DNA from: JBBQBQ01 sp038317685
GTDB lineage: Bacteria > Desulfobacterota > Desulfuromonadia > Desulfuromonadales > DDH964
Length of the DNA: 15,754 nt
Direction: 5' to 3'
Assembly (NCBI GenBank): GCA_038317685.1
Contig: JBBQBQ010000063.1
Span: forward strand, 1-15,754
A program made the translations under genes and the position numbers. Below the pieces are notes generated by a model. It was not told the DNA's origin, made no database searches, and worked only from the letters and a program-made list of their open reading frames with translations. Positions 13,213-15,754 of the stretch are shown one piece after another. Positions within the stretch are counted from its first letter, which is position 1. The number at the start of each line of letters is the position of its first letter.

Positions 13213-14112
13213 GTGAACACGGAAAAAACCGAACAGCGGCTCGCCGGATTCGGTCTGGCCTCGGCAGCAGCCTTTTTTTTCGCGCTGCTGGATGTTGCCG
13301 TGCGCGACTGCGCCCCGTTTCTCAACGTCTGGCAGATCATCTTTGCCCGCTCGCTCCTTAGCGTGGCGGTCATGGCGCTGGTTGCCGGCCTGTTCGGCCT
13401 CGACCTGCTGGGCCGGCAGCGCAAGCTTCTCTTGCTGGCGGGACTGGCCGGGGGTGCCGGCGTCGTCTGTCTGACCGCAGCCATCCTGCTGCTGCCGCTC
13501 TACCAGGCGCTGGTGCTGCTTTATCTTTATCCACTGTTTGCCGCCGTCATCTCCCCGGCGATCACCGGCGACCGCTTCCACCGGGGAGATGGGGGGGCCA
13601 TGGCGCTCGGTCTTGCGGGAACGGCGCTGGTCCTCTGGCCCGGGGATCTTGACAACCACCTGGCCATCGGCCATATCCTGGGGCTGGTCGCGGCCGCCTG
13701 CTATGCTGTGGCCGCAACCCTAATCCGACGGGTGATGGGCTCCTGTGGCCCGCTGACCCCCATTTTTTACATCATGGTCGTCGCTGGCCTGGCGTGCGCC
13801 CTGCCGGCCTGCCTCACACCGCTGCCGATGGGAACGCTGCCGGCGACCGGGATGTTGGCCCTTGGGGCGGTGACCTTGTTCGGGATTCTGGCCTATCTCG
13901 CCGGCAATTTGGCCCTGGTTCTTTTGCCGGCGCCAACGGTAGGGGTTATCTCCATGCTCGAAGTGGTGTTCAGCGCCGGTTTCGGTTTCCTGTTGTTTGA
14001 CGAAGTGGTGGGGCCAATGGCCCTCGCGGGGGGCGCCCTCATCCTCGCCAGCGGCCTGTTTCTGACCCTGAGGCCGGCACTAAAAACGCCGCGGACAGAT
14101 TTTAGCGGGTAA
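13213..14112 (+). CDS. EamA/DMT-family transporter
   Basis: A 299-residue integral membrane protein with about ten hydrophobic segments in two halves (starting LAGFGLASAAAFFFALLDVA and ILGLVAAACYAVAATLI), typical of EamA drug/metabolite transporters. PLYQALVLLYLYPLFAAVI and PAPTVGVISMLEVVFSAGFGFLLFDE are characteristic repeat motifs. Substrate unknown. GTG 13213 with GGAG at 13202-13205 gives a normal N-terminus; the in-frame GTG at 13132 lies within the RAYT right-end repeat. The gene sits between two RAYT elements, with only about 50 bases before the start not part of a repeat, so its original promoter may have been displaced. GC-rich like the metabolic genes. Confidence 0.87.
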   Translation: MNTEKTEQRLAGFGLASAAAFFFALLDVAVRDCAPFLNVWQIIFARSLLSVAVMALVAGLFGLDLLGRQRKLLLLAGLAGGAGVVCLTAAILLLPLYQALVLLYLYPLFAAVISPAITGDRFHRGDGGAMALGLAGTALVLWPGDLDNHLAIGHILGLVAAACYAVAATLIRRVMGSCGPLTPIFYIMVVAGLACALPACLTPLPMGTLPATGMLALGAVTLFGILAYLAGNLALVLLPAPTVGVISMLEVVFSAGFGFLLFDEVVGPMALAGGALILASGLFLTLRPALKTPRTDFSG

Positions 14113-14124
14113 ACGGCGCCGGTC

Positions 14125-14197
14125 GCGTGCGCACGCTCGGGGTCGGACCAAGGCGTGCGCACGCTCGGCACGCTCGGACGCTCGGGGTCGGACCAAG
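14125..14197. repeat. Tandem repeats at the left end of the second RAYT element
   Basis: GCGTGCGCACGCTCGG occurs at 14125-14140 and 14153-14168. TCGGGGTCGGACCA occurs at 14137-14150 and 14182-14195. Short ACGCTCGG units are interspersed. The 14-mer is the same as in 11871-11934 and is inverted at 15137-15150 and 15181-15194. Confidence 0.75.
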
Positions 14198-14229
14198 GTA
14201 AGTTACTTAAACCATAGATAAAATCTCCA

Positions 14230-14277
14230 TTTTTACCCCCTAAAATTGTCTTATAGGCCGATTTTTTGGGTCAAAAA
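14230..14277. repeat. 48-base imperfect palindrome, element-end copy B
   Basis: The same architecture as copy A: TTTTTACCCCC...TTATAGGCC...TTTTTTGGGTCAAAAA, followed by GAGGCTATAATTCACCG. A possible -10 TATAAT lies at 14284-14289, about 40 bases before the second RAYT start. Confidence 0.75.
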
Positions 14278-14327
14278 TGAGGCTATAATTCACCGGGTCA
14301 CGTAATACATGTCGGAGGGGGGCTGTC

Positions 14328-15086
14328 ATGCCAAGAGCGAACCGCTATTTTCTGCCAGGCTACGTCTGGCATATCACCCACCGCTGCCATAAGCAGGAAT
14401 TCCTGCTGAAGTTCGCCCAAACCCGCCAACGCTACCTTCACTGGCTGTATCAGGCCCGCAAACGGTTTGGCGTCGACATTCTGAACTACACAATCACCTC
14501 GAACCATGTTCACCTGCTCGTGCGTGACGGCAAGGGAGCCAGCGATATTCCGAGCCTGATCCAACTGGTCGCCGGCCGAAGCGGGCAGGAATACAACGGC
14601 AAAAAGCACCGAAAGGGCGCCTTCTGGGAAGATCGCTACCACGCGACCGCCATCGAAACGGGCCAACATCTCCAGCAATGCCTTGTGTATGTGGACCTGA
14701 ATATGGTGAGAGCGGGGGCGGTCAGCCATCCCGAAGAATGGACCTACGGCGGCTACCAGGAAATTCAGGGGAACCGGCGCCGCAATACGATCCTCAATCT
14801 GCAGTCCCTGGCGAAGGCGCTGGACTTGGACAGTGTGGAGAATTTGAGAACAGCTCACAAGGAATGGATAATGGAAGCCCTTCGCGACGGAAGTTCTCGA
14901 CGGGACATGAACTGGTCGGAAAGTCTTGCCGTCGGCAGTACCGAGTTTGCCAGGAAAACCCGGACAGAGCTGGGAGTGCGAGGCTGCAGCCGCGAAATTA
15001 TTGAGAAGGATGGCGGGTTCGTGTTGCGGGAGGCAGAAGAGGATTATGACCCCGTTTTTGGGGGTAAATATCGGCCCATAGGCTAA
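14328..15086 (+). CDS. REP-associated tyrosine transposase (RAYT), second and different copy
   Basis: A 252-residue Y1/HUH transposase. TITSNHVHLLV holds the HUH pair H60/H62, and LVYVDLNMVRAG holds the probable catalytic Y121. GAFWEDRYHATAIE is the matching conserved stretch. It lacks the DnaA-C-like domain of the first copy and is only distantly similar to it, so the two belong to different RAYT subgroups. The ribosome site GGAGGGG (14314-14320) is good. It has its own type of ends: left tandem repeats and palindrome (14125-14310), and a right end with inverted GGTCCGACCCCGA (15137 onward). The gene appears intact. Confidence 0.92.
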   Translation: MPRANRYFLPGYVWHITHRCHKQEFLLKFAQTRQRYLHWLYQARKRFGVDILNYTITSNHVHLLVRDGKGASDIPSLIQLVAGRSGQEYNGKKHRKGAFWEDRYHATAIETGQHLQQCLVYVDLNMVRAGAVSHPEEWTYGGYQEIQGNRRRNTILNLQSLAKALDLDSVENLRTAHKEWIMEALRDGSSRRDMNWSESLAVGSTEFARKTRTELGVRGCSREIIEKDGGFVLREAEEDYDPVFGGKYRPIG

Positions 15087-15117
15087 ATATCCTAGGTTTT
15101 TTGACGACTTTTCTTTT

Positions 15118-15205
15118 TAAAAACGTCATGTTAGTCTGGTCCGACCCCGACCGATCTACTCTAAAAACGTCATGTTAGTCTGGTCCGACCCCGACCGATC
15201 TACTC
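15118..15205. repeat. 44-base perfect tandem duplication at the right end of the second RAYT element
   Basis: Units 15118-15161 and 15162-15205 are identical. Each contains TGGTCCGACCCCGA, the inverse of the left-end 14-mer TCGGGGTCGGACCA, so this is read as the doubled right terminus. The repeat precedes the [2Fe-2S] ferredoxin gene. Confidence 0.8.
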
Positions 15206-15243
15206 GTGACATTTTCAATGGCCTGCCAGAGGATATTTTATCT

Positions 15244-15552
15244 ATGTCAAAACAATCTGAGTCGCCTTACCTCCTGCATGTTTTCGTTTGTACCAACGAT
15301 CGTGGCGGAAGAAGTAAGTCGTGTGCCGACAATAATAGTCAGCTTGTAAAAACTAGGTTGAAGGACCTTGTTAATGAGAAAGGCTGGCAGGGAAAGGTCA
15401 GAATTTCCACGTCAGGATGCATGGGGCTTTGCGGCCACGGCCCCAATGTGATGATTTACCCGCAGAAGGTATGGTTTTCTGAGGTTTTACCTGATGATTT
15501 GGATAAAATTGTGGCTACAATTGAACGTGGAGTACGCTCGGAGTCGGACTAA
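15244..15552 (+). CDS. Thioredoxin-like [2Fe-2S] ferredoxin
   Basis: A 102-residue protein. LHVFVCTNDRGGRSKSC gives C16 and C27, and STSGCMGLCGHGPNVMIYP gives C59 and C63. This is the C-x10-C...C-x3-C pattern of thioredoxin-fold [2Fe-2S] ferredoxins, and the fold continues through VWFSEVLPDDLDKIVATIE. A small soluble electron carrier is likely; partner unknown. ATG 15244 is chosen because the family starts near there; an in-frame ATG at 15172 begins inside the transposon-end duplication. The C-terminal RSESD-stop is encoded by a degenerate element end (15538-15551), so the original tail may be altered. The coding region is more A+T-rich than the metabolic genes. No close ribosome site (GAGGA at 15229-15233 is distant). 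Confidence 0.85.
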   Translation: MSKQSESPYLLHVFVCTNDRGGRSKSCADNNSQLVKTRLKDLVNEKGWQGKVRISTSGCMGLCGHGPNVMIYPQKVWFSEVLPDDLDKIVATIERGVRSESD

Positions 15553-15615
15553 GTTAACTAACTTAAAATATAGACAAAATACAATTTTTGACCCCCTAAA
15601 ATTGCGGTATAGGCC
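15533..15615. repeat. Truncated element end, copy C
   Basis: CGCTCGGAGTCGGACTAAG, then a stretch ending in ATAGACAAAAT, then TTTTTGACCCCC and TATAGGCC follow the order of copies A and B, but the sequence diverges after GGCC, so only the left arm of the palindrome remains. No transposase follows within the window. Confidence 0.7.
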
Positions 15616-15754
15616 AGCATTGTCCGGTTAGGTTTTTGCTGGGCCAGTCCTTCGGCGAATTCGTGATGATCTGGATCGTTTTGACGACAGGGGGGGGCGA
15701 GCCGCCGCTTCATTTCGAATTTTGAACCTCAATTCCCGGACGCGCTGGATGCTG
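15616..15754. other. Window edge, no recognised feature
   Basis: Sequence after the truncated element end diverges abruptly. No open frame with a recognisable product and no repeat shared with the rest of the window was found. It could be the edge of another mobile element or a gene cut by the window. Confidence 0.4.

Noticed and set aside
15616..15754. Left end of a further insertion sequence
   Set aside because: The abrupt divergence is suggestive, but no inverted repeat partner or transposase frame is visible before the window ends.

Overview
The window looks like chromosome of a GC-rich anaerobic deltaproteobacterium of the Desulfuromonadales/Geobacter type. This is inferred from gene content and protein style (HcpR/DNR-like Crp regulator, YgbA-type protein, ferredoxin of the Hcp-associated kind, cobalamin-dependent mutase genes, VapBC, RAYT transposases), not from a marker gene. 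No rRNA, tRNA or CRISPR array is visible.

Region 1 (1-4443) reads as a signalling and nitrosative-stress block. It holds a Crp/Fnr regulator of the DNR/HcpR kind (194-874), a large membrane sensor histidine kinase (927-3131), a YgbA-type 'nitrous oxide-stimulated promoter' protein (3196-3570) and a ferredoxin-like protein (3676-4443). The last two genes are each preceded by a Crp/Fnr-type palindrome (TTGAC-N4-GTCAA and TTGAT-N4-GTCAA). In both, a CTAA(A/G)CTC -10 region begins exactly 35 bases after the start of the palindrome, so one regulator, plausibly the one at 194, probably controls both.

Region 2 (4511-9099) is acyl-CoA and cobalamin metabolism, all on the plus strand and tightly packed: a PaaI-like thioesterase, a strong sigma-70 promoter, a crotonase with both catalytic Glu residues, a YbgC-like thioesterase, CobO, the B12-binding small subunit of methylmalonyl-CoA mutase, a second crotonase lacking both catalytic Glu residues, and the mutase chaperone GTPase MeaB. 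CobO makes the cofactor, the small subunit binds it and MeaB protects the mutase. The large catalytic mutase subunit is not here.

Region 3 (9100-15754) is an accessory mosaic. Two nearly identical terminator-like hairpins each sit upstream of a coiled-coil gene. The first copy is a decayed remnant, the second an intact gene with 11-residue repeats, and a Phd/VapC toxin-antitoxin pair lies between them. A KilA-N gene follows, whose N-terminal codons include a copy of a transposon end. Next come two different REP-associated tyrosine transposases (RAYTs) flanking an EamA transporter, then a small thioredoxin-like [2Fe-2S] ferredoxin gene whose 3' end runs into another element end. Two families of element ends recur through 11050-15620, often tandemly doubled. 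They include one full end without its own transposase and one half-copy. This pattern suggests repeated, nested insertion of small RAYT-mobilised elements and is the least ordinary part of the window.
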